Notes: generated by a model not told the origin, from the sequence alone. A DNA stretch of 64,000 bases from Nocardioides sp. Root682 (GCF_001427795.1 NZ_LMHJ01000003.1:302204-366203), one strand, 5' to 3'. Counted from the first letter of the stretch, positions 51,979 to 59,589 are shown. Made by a program: numbers and translations.

Positions 51979-52901
51979 CCAGGCTGGGGTATCTCGCCGT
52001 TGGTGTCGACAACCTTGAGGAAGGCACCGAGTTCTACTCACGGTTCGTCCGGCTCGACCTCAGCGAGCAGGTTGGCCGAACGGCCTTCATGACCGGCGGG
52101 ACCGAGCATCACTGGCTGCGCCTCGAAGAAGGCAACGGCCAGGGCCTCAAGCGGATCGGCTACGAGGTCGCGTCCGAAGATGCCCTCGACGTCGTGCGCG
52201 GACGCTTGCAGGCAGCAGGAATCACCTTCACCGAAGGTGGCGACATCAAGCGCGAACGAGTGCACCGGTGGATCCGCTTCATCGACCCTGGCGGCTTCTC
52301 AATTGAACTGTATGTGGGCATGGTCGAACGAGGTGTAGCGCCCATCAACAACGGCGTCACGCTTGAGAAGTTCTTGCACGCCGCCTGGGCCGCACCCAAC
52401 TGGGAAGCGAACACCGCCTTCTACCAAAAGGTCCTCGGCTTCAAGGCATCCGACTGGATCGGAGACCGGGCCGGATTCTTCCGCTCCGCCGACCGCTACC
52501 ACCACTCCTTGGTACTACTGAACGGCCAGCGCCCGGCGTTCAACCACTTCTGCATCCAGGTCGAAAGCCTCGACGACGTCATGCGTGCCCGCAACAACGC
52601 GCTGCGTTGGGGGGTCCACCTGCGTGACGACCTGCTCCGCCACGCTCCTTCAGGCTCCATTGGGGTCTACCTAAAGGACGAGACCCGCGGCTTTGCGGTC
52701 GAGTTCTGCGTTGGCCACCCACAGCTTGATGACACGCACCAGGCCCGCAACTTGCCGATGAGTCCCGAAACCCGCGACGTCTGGCTGGCCGAACTTCCCG
52801 ACCACCGTGTTGCCGAACGACTCACATCGGCCCGAGAAGCCGTCGAGGTGCAGTCGATCATCAGCGCCTCAGATCCGGCATCGCTGGTTCAGCAACGCTG
52901 A
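51966..52901 (+). CDS. Extradiol ring-cleavage dioxygenase (two-domain VOC type)
   Basis: A 311-aa protein with two vicinal-oxygen-chelate domains. The C-terminal one keeps the iron triad His138 (FLHAAWAAPN), His194 (FNHFCIQVE) and Glu246 (GFAVEFCVG), with the catalytic YHHSL near 178-182. Length and layout match catechol 2,3-dioxygenase/BphC/HsaC enzymes. It would open a catechol next to the hydroxyls to a yellow oxo-dienoate, the substrate for the hydrolase at 41217. Being encoded behind a mutase it might be mistaken for methylmalonyl-CoA epimerase, but that protein is about half the size. Confidence 0.85.
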   Translation: MDIVTRLGYLAVGVDNLEEGTEFYSRFVRLDLSEQVGRTAFMTGGTEHHWLRLEEGNGQGLKRIGYEVASEDALDVVRGRLQAAGITFTEGGDIKRERVHRWIRFIDPGGFSIELYVGMVERGVAPINNGVTLEKFLHAAWAAPNWEANTAFYQKVLGFKASDWIGDRAGFFRSADRYHHSLVLLNGQRPAFNHFCIQVESLDDVMRARNNALRWGVHLRDDLLRHAPSGSIGVYLKDETRGFAVEFCVGHPQLDDTHQARNLPMSPETRDVWLAELPDHRVAERLTSAREAVEVQSIISASDPASLVQQR

Positions 52902-52909
52902 ATCAGGCT

Positions 52910-52946
52910 GCCGTGGCGCGGGGAGCGGCGCTGCCTGCGCCACGGC
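52910..52946. terminator. Terminator hairpin after the dioxygenase gene
   Basis: GCCGTGGCGC (52910-52919) pairs perfectly with GCGCCACGGC (52937-52946) across a 17-nt GC-rich loop, 9 nt after the stop. There is no T-run, as is common in actinobacteria. It marks the end of the catabolic cluster. Confidence 0.7.
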
Positions 52947-53398
52947 TACTGACTCATTTGAACGGTTGATCCGTCAGGCCAGCCTCGGTGCCGTCGCGCG
53001 GTTGCTGCTGTCGATTGGATTCAGGCCCAGGACGATGTCGATGTTGGCCGACGGCCTGTACTGACGGTCGCTGTGGCGCTGGATGGCCCGACGTCGGCGC
53101 GGGTAGGAAGCGCCCTGCCCGGCGTGGCGATCACGAGCGGGGTTCGCTCTGCGGGGGTTGTAGAGGATGCGGGCACCGTCCTTGGTAGGACGCCGTTCAC
53201 CGGCGGACGTAGTGGCCCTGGGCAGTCACACGGTCGGGTCTTCGCGAGAAGATCCGAGGCCCGAAATCGGCTGCTACTTGTCGAGGCGGACCTCAATACC
53301 TACCTGCGCCTCTTGGGCTTGACCAGCTGGGATTCGAGAAGGGACGCCGGACCCACATGGACTAGCCGGGTGGAGCCCATTCCGGCTCCCTTCTGTTG
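52947..53398. other. Non-coding boundary region between catabolic cluster and island
   Basis: About 450 bp with no recognised gene. It contains the left copy of a diverged 54-bp repeat (53232-53285). Short open frames across it have no recognisable similarity. Probably remnant sequence from integration or deletion. Confidence 0.5.
53232..53285 (+). repeat. Diverged direct repeat, left copy
   Basis: A 54-bp stretch matching 59502-59555 at 44 of 54 positions in the same orientation. In one frame both copies translate to a similar GRVFAR.SEA.NR.LLVE peptide, with several differences silent, hinting at a relic of a coding end. The pair brackets the transposase, toxin-antitoxin and ubiquitin-like genes. 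Confidence 0.65.
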
Positions 53399-54596
53399 TC
53401 AACCGGTCGCTGCGAGGTCCTCGCCGCGGGTCTTCCGAGACGTCGATGCCGGGCGTAGCGTCTGACCTGCGGGTCCGGGAAGTGGTTGATCCGAAGTGCC
53501 GATGTGCGGGGGCAGGTCGGCCGCGCTGGATTCTTGAGACGCCCCGCAGTGCCCTCCCGGACCCGCCCCAGCGACGCGCTCAGCGTCAGCAACGAGCTGT
53601 CGGTAGATGACGTCGGAGATCCTGCGCTTGAGACAGCGGAGTGCCTCGAGTGATTTCTTGCCCTCGGTTCGCTTGCGTCGGTAGTAGGTCCGGCCGTCGG
53701 TATCGACGCGAAGTTGCGTGACCGCAGCGATGTGGATCATGTGATTCATCCGGCGGTTGCCGGCTCGCGAGAGCCGATGCCGGTTCTGTTCGCCTGAGGA
53801 TGCGTCCAGGGGCGCGGTGCCGGTCCAGGATGCGAATCGGTTGCGGTCGGCGAAGCGAGCGATGTCACCGACATCGGCGAGGATCCGGGCGGCCACGACT
53901 GGCCCGACGCCGTGGATGTCCATCAACGTAGAACCGCGGGCGAGCACGATGGCTTTGAGTTCGGCGGTGGCCTTCTTGATCTTCGCCTCGACGTTGATCA
54001 GCTCGGCGAGCTCGTCGGCCGCGATGCGCCGACGGGTCTTGCCTGCGATGTCACGCGGGCGCACGGAAGCCAGCATTGCTTTGGCCTGGCCGGTGGTGAT
54101 GTCGCGTTTGGCCTGTCCCGGAAGGAGTTCTGCGAGCAAGGCTTGAAGGCGGTCGACCGTCTGGACGCGGCGCCGGGGTCAGTGCTTCTCGTCGGTCGGT
54201 GAACATCCGTAGCGCTTCAAGTTGGCCGTCGACCTGCAGCACTCGCAAGGTCTTGGTGCGGACTGCGACGATCGCGATCGAGTGGGCGTCCCGGGCGTCG
54301 GTCTTGCGGTTGTGGCCGGTGTCGAACAGCCGGATACGGGCCGCGAGCTTAGCTGGGACATCGACGACATGTTCGCCGGACTCGAGCAGCCGTTGCGCCA
54401 GCGGACGTCCGACACCGTTGGCGCCCTCGACTGCCCAGACCCGATTCGGCCATGACTTCGCGTAGGTCCGCATTGCCTTGTAGCCAGCCTGGTCAGTGGT
54501 GAAGCGACCAGAACCAAGCAGCTGTTCTTGCTGGTCTACGACCTCGATCGTCGCTGACAGCTTGTGGGGATCGACCCCGATGATGACGTGCTCCAT
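53399..54596 (-). pseudogene. IS110-family transposase, frameshifted
   Basis: The N-terminal part, from ATG 54596 (MEHVIIGVDPHKLSATIEVV), has the DEDD-type catalytic residues (GVDPHK, VWAVEGANG, KTDARDA) and runs to about 54180, where it leaves frame. The continuation in another frame (LLAELLPGQAKRDITTGQAK to 53399) carries the transposase_20 region (LMDIHGVGPVVAARILADVGDIARF; FASWTGTAPLDASSGEQNRHRLSRAGNRRMN). One indel near 54170-54190 would restore a full-length protein of about 400 aa. IS110 enzymes are RNA-guided recombinases. This copy is probably inactive unless frameshifting is programmed. Confidence 0.85.
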
Positions 54597-54884
54597 GTGC
54601 TTCTCCCGCCTGTGGCTCAGACCGATGTGGACGGCGAGGTGGGCATTGCTACTACGAGCAGGGCAGTCCCTTCTTGAGCCACGCCTCGTCAGCGGCGCCC
54701 GGCGGGCTGCAGACCGAAAGTGAGCCACACCCGCGAGGGGTGGGCAGCCCAATAGAGAGCCAACCGCCGAGCACCTAGACCGAGTCTGGCCAGACACCGG
54801 CCCTACGAGGAAGTCTCTAGTAGCCCACTATGCAGCGCAGCCACAGCGCGCAAATGACACTGCTTGCGCATCTTGCGCGCTGGG
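54597..54884. other. Non-coding IS110 flank, possible bridge-RNA region
   Basis: About 290 bp upstream of the transposase start with no gene. In IS110-group elements the guide (bridge) RNA is transcribed from the non-coding end upstream of the transposase, so this is where it would lie. Several short inverted repeats are present, for example CCCGCGAGGGGTGGG around 54730, but I cannot delimit an RNA or the element ends by eye. Confidence 0.35.
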
Positions 54885-55985
54885 CTACTTCCAGCCGGAT
54901 AGCGCTGCGTCGACGGCAGGTGCGTTCTTGGCCAGCGTCGTACGCCAGTCAAGTCGTTTGTGGTGCTGGAGGTGACCGACCACGACAATGCGAGCTACGC
55001 CGAGGTCAGCAGCAACCTGATCGACCCAGGGCCCACTGATCCGTACCGGCACCGACGGGAAGCCTTCGGGGAACAGCCACTCACCGGCCAAGGTGTTTGC
55101 GCCGTCCTCACGTTCCGCCTCGCCCTCATGGGTCTCGTCGAGATCCTCAACGATCATTCGATCGGCGTCAACGTGGTTCATCAGGATGTGCGCGATCTCG
55201 TGAAGAAGAGTGAAAAGTACTTTGTCGAACCGCTTCCCACGTCCGGACAATCCAATGACCGGGTAGTTGTCGACGTACATGGCGCAGCCGTCGATCTTGC
55301 CGCCAGGAAGCATCTCGACATACACGAGACGAACACCAACTTCGGCGAACAGCTCAGGCAGTTTCGCGAAGTCCTCTGAGGTCATCAATGTCGTGGAGAG
55401 CATGGCCGCCAGCTTCCTCAGGCCCTTGGCTGAGTACTTGCTCTCCGGAGCAAGCTGCCGTGCCTCCTTTCGCACACAGGCAACCCATGCCCGCTGAAGG
55501 ACGCTGATGTTCTCACCCTGGTTGCCTCGCTTGGCTGCGGCCGCGAACCCAGGTTCGTCATCCAGCGAGTCGAGCTCGAATAGTTCCATCACCTCGGCCT
55601 CGAGATCATCCAACGATTTGCCTGTGAGGATCTTCCGCTTCTGAAGAAGTTGGATCGGGCCCTTGCGGTTCAGGAGCGCCCTGCGCCGCACCTCATCGAG
55701 CTTGCCCTTAGTGACGGGATTGTTCTGCTGCTCGGCCAGGAGGTACTGGTCCTGCAGTTGAAGCCAGTACTCAGCTGTGTGGTCGAGCGCCGCACCAATC
55801 TGGGCAGCGGACTCGCGAGTGATCTCTTTCTTGCCGGTGACGATCTCCGAGACGAACTGGGTCGGGCGACCGAGGACGACAGCGAAGTCGGCCTGGGACC
55901 AACCTCGCGAATCAAGCTCGCGGCCGAGGATCTCGCCGACCGGTATTTGGCCAATGGGCAGTGGGTCGTGGTCAGTGTTGCTCAT
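54885..55985 (-). CDS. XRE-ImmA/IrrE protein (HigA-like antitoxin fused to a zinc peptidase domain)
   Basis: A 366-aa protein from ATG 55985, overlapping the toxin-like gene as ATGA. Residues 1-75 are a HigA-type helix-turn-helix (GEILGRELDSRGWSQADFAVVLGRPTQFVSEIVTGKKEITRESAAQIGAALDH); the C-terminal half has the zinc-protease motif HEIAHILMNH and a downstream glutamate-rich segment ending in AGEWLFP. Such fusions act as antitoxins or as stress- or phage-responsive repressor proteases. It is encoded second in a HigBA-like pair. Confidence 0.85.
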   Translation of the reverse strand: MSNTDHDPLPIGQIPVGEILGRELDSRGWSQADFAVVLGRPTQFVSEIVTGKKEITRESAAQIGAALDHTAEYWLQLQDQYLLAEQQNNPVTKGKLDEVRRRALLNRKGPIQLLQKRKILTGKSLDDLEAEVMELFELDSLDDEPGFAAAAKRGNQGENISVLQRAWVACVRKEARQLAPESKYSAKGLRKLAAMLSTTLMTSEDFAKLPELFAEVGVRLVYVEMLPGGKIDGCAMYVDNYPVIGLSGRGKRFDKVLFTLLHEIAHILMNHVDADRMIVEDLDETHEGEAEREDGANTLAGEWLFPEGFPSVPVRISGPWVDQVAADLGVARIVVVGHLQHHKRLDWRTTLAKNAPAVDAALSGWK

Positions 55986-56308
55986 CGCAGGGGGTCCAGT
56001 TCTGGAGTCAAAAGTCCGAAGACCACTGCGCCGTGGCTGTCGGAGTTCTTGAACGTGAGATCGATTACGCGGCCCGAGCCCAACGTCGCCCGTGCCCTGT
56101 CGGGGTCACCAGACTCGTCAAACTCGATCCGCAACATGCGCGTTCGCCACAGGTCACCTTCAACCTGAGCTGCTCGTGCGCACTGAACGAGGACGCGAAA
56201 GTCCGAGATCTCCTGAGCACTCCACCCATTGGGGCTGAACTCAGATTCCGTGGCGAGGCGTCGCAACTCCTCATCCAAGTACTCCCGCTCCACGCGCCTG
56301 CTCTCCAT
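55982..56308 (-). CDS. HigB/RelE-like toxin
   Basis: About 108 aa from ATG 56308 (GTG 56311 or a far-upstream TTG 56389 are alternatives). The body reads EYLDEELRRLATESEFSPNGWSAQEISDFRVLVQCARAA...LWRTRMLRIEF...GRVIDLTFKNSDSHGAVVFGLLT, which resembles HigB-type RelE-fold proteins. Family members cleave mRNA on the ribosome. Toxin-first order with a 4-nt overlap to the XRE protein gene is the HigBA arrangement. The assignment rests on context and pattern, not on clear catalytic residues. Confidence 0.6.
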   Translation of the reverse strand: MESRRVEREYLDEELRRLATESEFSPNGWSAQEISDFRVLVQCARAAQVEGDLWRTRMLRIEFDESGDPDRARATLGSGRVIDLTFKNSDSHGAVVFGLLTPELDPLR

Positions 56309-56419
56309 CACCCATCGGCTGATGACTGCTCTTCCTGAGCGTGACGCTACCTGCCCGGTGTACCCCGACTCCTGCAGGACACACCGCAAACCATTGAGTC
56401 GTCTTCACGTCTTCATCCG

Positions 56420-56440
56420 TAGGGTGATGAACCCTATGCT
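56420..56440. promoter_or_regulatory. Inverted repeat over a -10-like box between toxin-antitoxin and ubiquitin-like operons
   Basis: TAGGGT-N5-ACCCTA at 56420-56436 is a perfect inverted repeat, overlapping TATGCT (56435-56440), a plausible -10 for the rightward ubiquitin-like operon, with start near 56447. It lies in the intergenic region shared with the divergent toxin-antitoxin genes, so the XRE protein may bind here and control both. Confidence 0.5.
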
Positions 56441-56501
56441 ACATTTGCAGTCAAGGTCGTCGAACGAGGACCTTCACCAACAGGAAGGCGGAACCAGCTC
56501 A

Positions 56502-56782
56502 TGACCCAGGCCATCACGCAGAACCAAGGCGACAAGAAGGACCACAAGGAGTACGACGTCACCATTAACGGCACGGCGTTCCCCCTCGACCACGAGACCG
56601 TGACCTACGAAGAGTTGGGTCAACTCGCCTACCCGGGCCACGACCCGCAGGCACTTTTCACCGTGACCTACAAGAACGCCATCGCCCCGCACGGCGGCAG
56701 CGGCACCCTGGTCGCCGACGAGTCCGTGAAGGTCAAGAAGAAGGGCACGACGTTCAATGTCCGGCTCTCGACTCGTTCGTAA
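56502..56782 (+). CDS. Prokaryotic ubiquitin-like protein (multiubiquitin-family single domain)
   Basis: A 93-aa protein from ATG 56502, with AGGAAGG about 15-20 nt upstream. After a charged 17-residue start it forms one beta-grasp-like unit (YDVTINGTAFPLDHETVTYEELGQLAYPGHDPQALFTVTYKNAIAP ... LVADESVKVKKKGTTFNVRLSTRS). The VKxGxxFNVxxTxxS ending is characteristic of bacterial multi-ubiquitin domains. There is no C-terminal Gly-Gly, so if it is conjugated the chemistry or processing differs from ubiquitin. It is encoded directly before an E1-like enzyme, overlapping it by 26 nt. Confidence 0.75.
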
Positions 56783-58058
56783 CAGCCCGGACCTGGCCCT
56801 CCTCGCCCAGGAGGGCTACGCCATCCGCATTGTCGGCGGATACCTAGTCGTCGACGACATCCCGTTCGTCAACGACGCTGCTCAGGTCCAGTGGGGTTCC
56901 TTCCTCTGCCCACTGGACCTGAGCGGAGACGCCACCATCAAGCCCAGCAACCACGTGATGTGCCTTGTGGGCGGTGTGCCTCGCGACAAGAACGGCGCCG
57001 CGATCGAAGGCCTGATCAACGACGGTGTCGAGAAATGGTCGGCCGGACCCGACCTCACCGCGGCCTGCGGGTTCTCACAGAAGCCGCGACCAGAGGGCTA
57101 CACCGACTTCTACGAGAAGGTCACCTACTACACGGCAATGCTGATCGGGCCTGCCCAGGCCATCGACCCGACATTGACACCGCTGACCTTCAAGCCGGTC
57201 GCGACCGATGAGGACGATGGCGCGTTCTGCTACCTCGACACATTCTCCAGCCGAGCTGGGATCACCGAACTCAACAATGTGCTGGCGTTGCCGAAGATCG
57301 TGATCATCGGCCTGGGTGGTACCGGTGCGTACCTTCTCGACCTCCTTGCCAAGACCCCCATTCAGACGATTCACCTCTACGACGGCGACATTTTCCGCAC
57401 CCACAACGCCTACCGCGCTCCTGGCGCCACCGGCATCGAGGACCTGCGTGCCGGCAAGTACAAGGTCGAATACTTCTCACAGATGTACTCACTGATGCGG
57501 CGCGGCATCGAACCGCACCCGGAGTACGTCACCGACGCGAACGTCCGCGAGATCCTCGACGCCAGCTTTGTGTTCCTGTCCATGGACACCGGCCCCGACA
57601 AGAGGGCCATCATCGAGGCCCTTACAGCCCGCGGCGTCCCGTTCATCGATACCGGTGTCGGTATGGCCAAGGACCCTGGCGGCATCAACGGCCTGATCCG
57701 AATCACGTTCTCTTCCCCCGGCCACAGCGACCACATCGAACGTGACCAAGTGATCTCATACTTCGCGGGCGAAGACGCCGAGTACGACACGAACCTCCAG
57801 GTCGCGGAGCTCAACGCGCTTGCCGCTGTCCACGCAGTGATCCGCTACAAGAAGTACTTGGCTTTTTACGCCGATACCGAGAACGAACACCACACCGTGT
57901 ACGCCGTGGACTCCAACGACCTGTTCAACCGGTACGGCACCTCCGAACACAGGGCCGCCTCCGACATCACCGCGGCCGAGCCCTCAGGTGCGCCGAAAAC
58001 CGGCGAGATCGCGTGTACCGACGGGAACCGATCAACCAATACTGGAGACGCAGCATGA
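56757..58058 (+). CDS. E1-like ThiF-fold activating enzyme with N-terminal DUF6791-type domain
   Basis: A 433-aa protein from ATG 56757. Residues 8-140 (NSPDLALLAQEGYAIRIVGGYLVVDDIPFVN ... HVMCLVGGVPRDKNG) match the domain I know as DUF6791. Residues 180-400 are a ThiF/E1 Rossmann domain with GLGGTG at 185-190 followed by YDGDIFRTHNAYR, as needed to adenylate a ubiquitin-like C-terminus. No cysteine occurs in 180-400; the only later one is C420, so a thioester step by this protein is doubtful. The C-terminal 35 residues are low-complexity. It is encoded between the ubiquitin-like and cysteine-rich proteins. Confidence 0.82.
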   Translation: MSGSRLVRNSPDLALLAQEGYAIRIVGGYLVVDDIPFVNDAAQVQWGSFLCPLDLSGDATIKPSNHVMCLVGGVPRDKNGAAIEGLINDGVEKWSAGPDLTAACGFSQKPRPEGYTDFYEKVTYYTAMLIGPAQAIDPTLTPLTFKPVATDEDDGAFCYLDTFSSRAGITELNNVLALPKIVIIGLGGTGAYLLDLLAKTPIQTIHLYDGDIFRTHNAYRAPGATGIEDLRAGKYKVEYFSQMYSLMRRGIEPHPEYVTDANVREILDASFVFLSMDTGPDKRAIIEALTARGVPFIDTGVGMAKDPGGINGLIRITFSSPGHSDHIERDQVISYFAGEDAEYDTNLQVAELNALAAVHAVIRYKKYLAFYADTENEHHTVYAVDSNDLFNRYGTSEHRAASDITAAEPSGAPKTGEIACTDGNRSTNTGDAA

Positions 58059-58486
58059 AGGCCAAAGAACTCACACCGGTATTCACCGACTACATCCCTT
58101 CCGAGCTCGAGCCGGAGACGCTGTACATCTCGATGGAGTTCGACATCGCAGTCCACCTGTGCGCCTGCGGATGCGGAACAAAAACGGTCACTCCGCTCGG
58201 AGCCCGCGACTGGATCCTGACCTACGACGGAACCGTGTCCCTGCGCCCGTCAGTCGGCAACGGCCAACAGCACTGCAGGTCGCACTACTACGTCAGAGGC
58301 AACCGGATCGACTGGCTCGCACCGATCTCCGCCGCCGCAACCAAGGCCGCAACCACTCGCGACCGTGCTGCCCACACCCAGCTCGCGCCAGCGGCTCAGG
58401 CGGCACAACCGACGTGGTGGCAACGCCTGCGGAATCGATTCGCACGGACTCGAAGGAACGCGACCAGCCAAGGAGGCACTCAATGA
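58055..58486 (+). CDS. DUF6527-type cysteine-rich protein
   Basis: A 143-aa protein from ATG 58055, overlapping the E1 gene as ATGA with GGAG upstream. It has C36, C38, C40 (HLCACGCGTK) and H73-C74-x2-H77 (QHCRSHYYVRGNRIDW), an apparent zinc site, within the pattern I recall as DUF6527, a partner of E1-like genes. The last 50 residues are Ala/Gln/Arg-rich. With the E1 lacking a catalytic cysteine, one of these residues could act as carrier or ligase, but that is speculative. Confidence 0.72.
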   Translation: MKAKELTPVFTDYIPSELEPETLYISMEFDIAVHLCACGCGTKTVTPLGARDWILTYDGTVSLRPSVGNGQQHCRSHYYVRGNRIDWLAPISAAATKAATTRDRAAHTQLAPAAQAAQPTWWQRLRNRFARTRRNATSQGGTQ

Positions 58487-58692
58487 ACATGACCCCCGTC
58501 ACCTCAGACAACGTCCGCGCAGTCGGCTACGACCACGGCACCCAGGTCCTACGTGTCACGTTCCGATCAGGCGGCACGTACGACTACTACAACGTCCCGG
58601 TCCACCTCTTCGAGGTCATGCTTCTCCCGCACCCGTGGCGACGGGTCGGCCGACAGATCAAGGCCCATCGCTACAGCCGGGTCGCGGCTTGA
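58483..58692 (+). CDS. KTSC-domain small protein
   Basis: A 69-aa protein from ATG 58483, overlapping the previous gene as ATGA with a strong AAGGAGG. VRAVGYDHGTQVLRVTFRSGGTYDYYNVPVHLFEVMLLPHPWRRVGRQIKAHRY is a KTSC domain, a small fold found alone or fused to lysyl-tRNA synthetase. Its role next to ubiquitin-like genes is unknown. Last gene of the operon. Confidence 0.78.
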   Translation: MNMTPVTSDNVRAVGYDHGTQVLRVTFRSGGTYDYYNVPVHLFEVMLLPHPWRRVGRQIKAHRYSRVAA

Positions 58693-58772
58693 GCTAGAGC
58701 ACCGGCCTGCGACGAACCCGTCATGCAGGTGCGCCCGACGGCTGTCTCCAGTGCGTCATAGCGCCGCGTCGC

Positions 58773-58791
58773 GAGCGCCGTCAGGGCGCTT
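58773..58791. terminator. Short hairpin between convergent genes
   Basis: AGCGCC-GTCAG-GGCGCT with a flanking G-T pair, 80 bp after the KTSC stop and overlapping the stop of the leftward membrane-protein gene. Plausible shared terminator, modest stem. Confidence 0.45.
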
Positions 58792-59278
58792 CTCGATCGC
58801 GGACGAACGCCTCTACTCGAGCGCGACGCACCTCGACCGTAGAAGCGCGGGTTCTTGCGTTGTCGGCCGTCACCATTAGGGAACCCCACAGAGCAATCGC
58901 CAAGGCCAGACCTGTGAGGCCCGCAAGCATGGCCAAGACTAGGACGGACGCGGCCCAGAGGTGCCCGGCGGCGTCGTCAACGAACCGGGCGGCGCCCCAG
59001 GTCATCGCCGCGCCTACGACTGCCGTACCGGCAAGGTACATGTGGCCGCGACGGGTCAGCGCTTGCGGGCCGACCCAGCGTGACCCGTAAATGATCGCCT
59101 TCTCCTCGGCTACCCGCTCCAGGACCTTTCGAGCCGTGCCTTCGGGGAGAAGTTTTGCGATCTCCAAATCCTGTTTGATTGCTCGTCGGGCGAGGGCACC
59201 CCGGCCACCTGTCGCATAGAGCGCTGTCGCCACGCCAACCGTTGCCGGCACACCCACCGTCAGCCAAAGATCGCTCAT
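58781..59278 (-). CDS. Small membrane protein of unknown function
   Basis: A 165-aa protein from ATG 59278. Three hydrophobic segments are visible: near the N-terminus (LTVGVPATVGVATALYA), in the middle (MYLAGTAVVGAAMTWGAA) and near 110-140 (LWAASVLVLAMLAGLTGLALAIALWG). Charged cytoplasmic-looking stretches lie between and after them (IKQDLEIAKLLPEGTARKVLERVAEEK). No family recognised. It lies at the right end of the island, convergent with the ubiquitin-like operon. Confidence 0.65.
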   Translation of the reverse strand: MSDLWLTVGVPATVGVATALYATGGRGALARRAIKQDLEIAKLLPEGTARKVLERVAEEKAIIYGSRWVGPQALTRRGHMYLAGTAVVGAAMTWGAARFVDDAAGHLWAASVLVLAMLAGLTGLALAIALWGSLMVTADNARTRASTVEVRRARVEAFVRDREAP

Positions 59279-59501
59279 CACCAAGACGCTACGCGGCACC
59301 GCCAGCATTGCGGCGCAAGCCCGACGCGCGTCCTTTGCCGCTAGTGGGCCTACCGGCTCACGGCCGAGTGCCGGCATAAACTCGGCACTTCAGCATCCTC
59401 AACGCTCTTACGAGAGCAGTCGAGATTTCCGACGCCGCGACGTACCATTGATCGCGAAAGGCCCATCAGTTCTGGGTCCTGACGCCAGACGGCAGTTGCA
59501 A

Positions 59502-59555
59502 GGTCGAGTTTTCGCGAGAGTTTCCGAGGCCTGCAATCGGTTCCTACTCGTCGAG
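59502..59555 (+). repeat. Diverged direct repeat, right copy
   Basis: Matches 53232-53285 at 44 of 54 positions. It runs directly into a tRNA/tmRNA-like 3' end at 59558, which the left copy lacks. The arrangement resembles the right attachment boundary of an integrated element. Confidence 0.65.
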
Positions 59556-59557
59556 AA

Positions 59558-59589
59558 GGTCAGAGGTTCGAATCCCCTCAGCTCCACCA
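59558..59589 (+). tRNA. 3' end fragment of a tRNA-Ala or tmRNA-like gene (attachment-site remnant)
   Basis: The sequence has a T-loop TTCGAAT flanked by AGAGG/CCCCT (one mismatch) and ends CAGCTCCACCA, which is how tmRNA and some alanine tRNAs end. No matching 5' half (GGGGCTG/GGAGCTG, D-arm, anticodon arm) precedes it, so it is not a functional gene. Integrases commonly leave such a duplicated 3' end at att sites. Confidence 0.6.

Noticed and set aside
51966..52901. Methylmalonyl-CoA epimerase, suggested by VOC fold next to a mutase
   Set aside because: The protein has two VOC domains, 311 residues and the His-His-Glu triad placed as in extradiol dioxygenases; the epimerase is a single-domain protein of about 140 residues.
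53073..53465. A 130-codon + strand frame across the left repeat
   Set aside because: No ribosome site, no recognised domain, and it runs into the antisense of the transposase; the only notable part is the short repeat-derived peptide.
59502..59589. A complete tRNA gene
   Set aside because: Only the T-arm and acceptor 3' strand are present, with a T-stem mismatch; no 5' acceptor strand, D-arm or anticodon arm could be found upstream.
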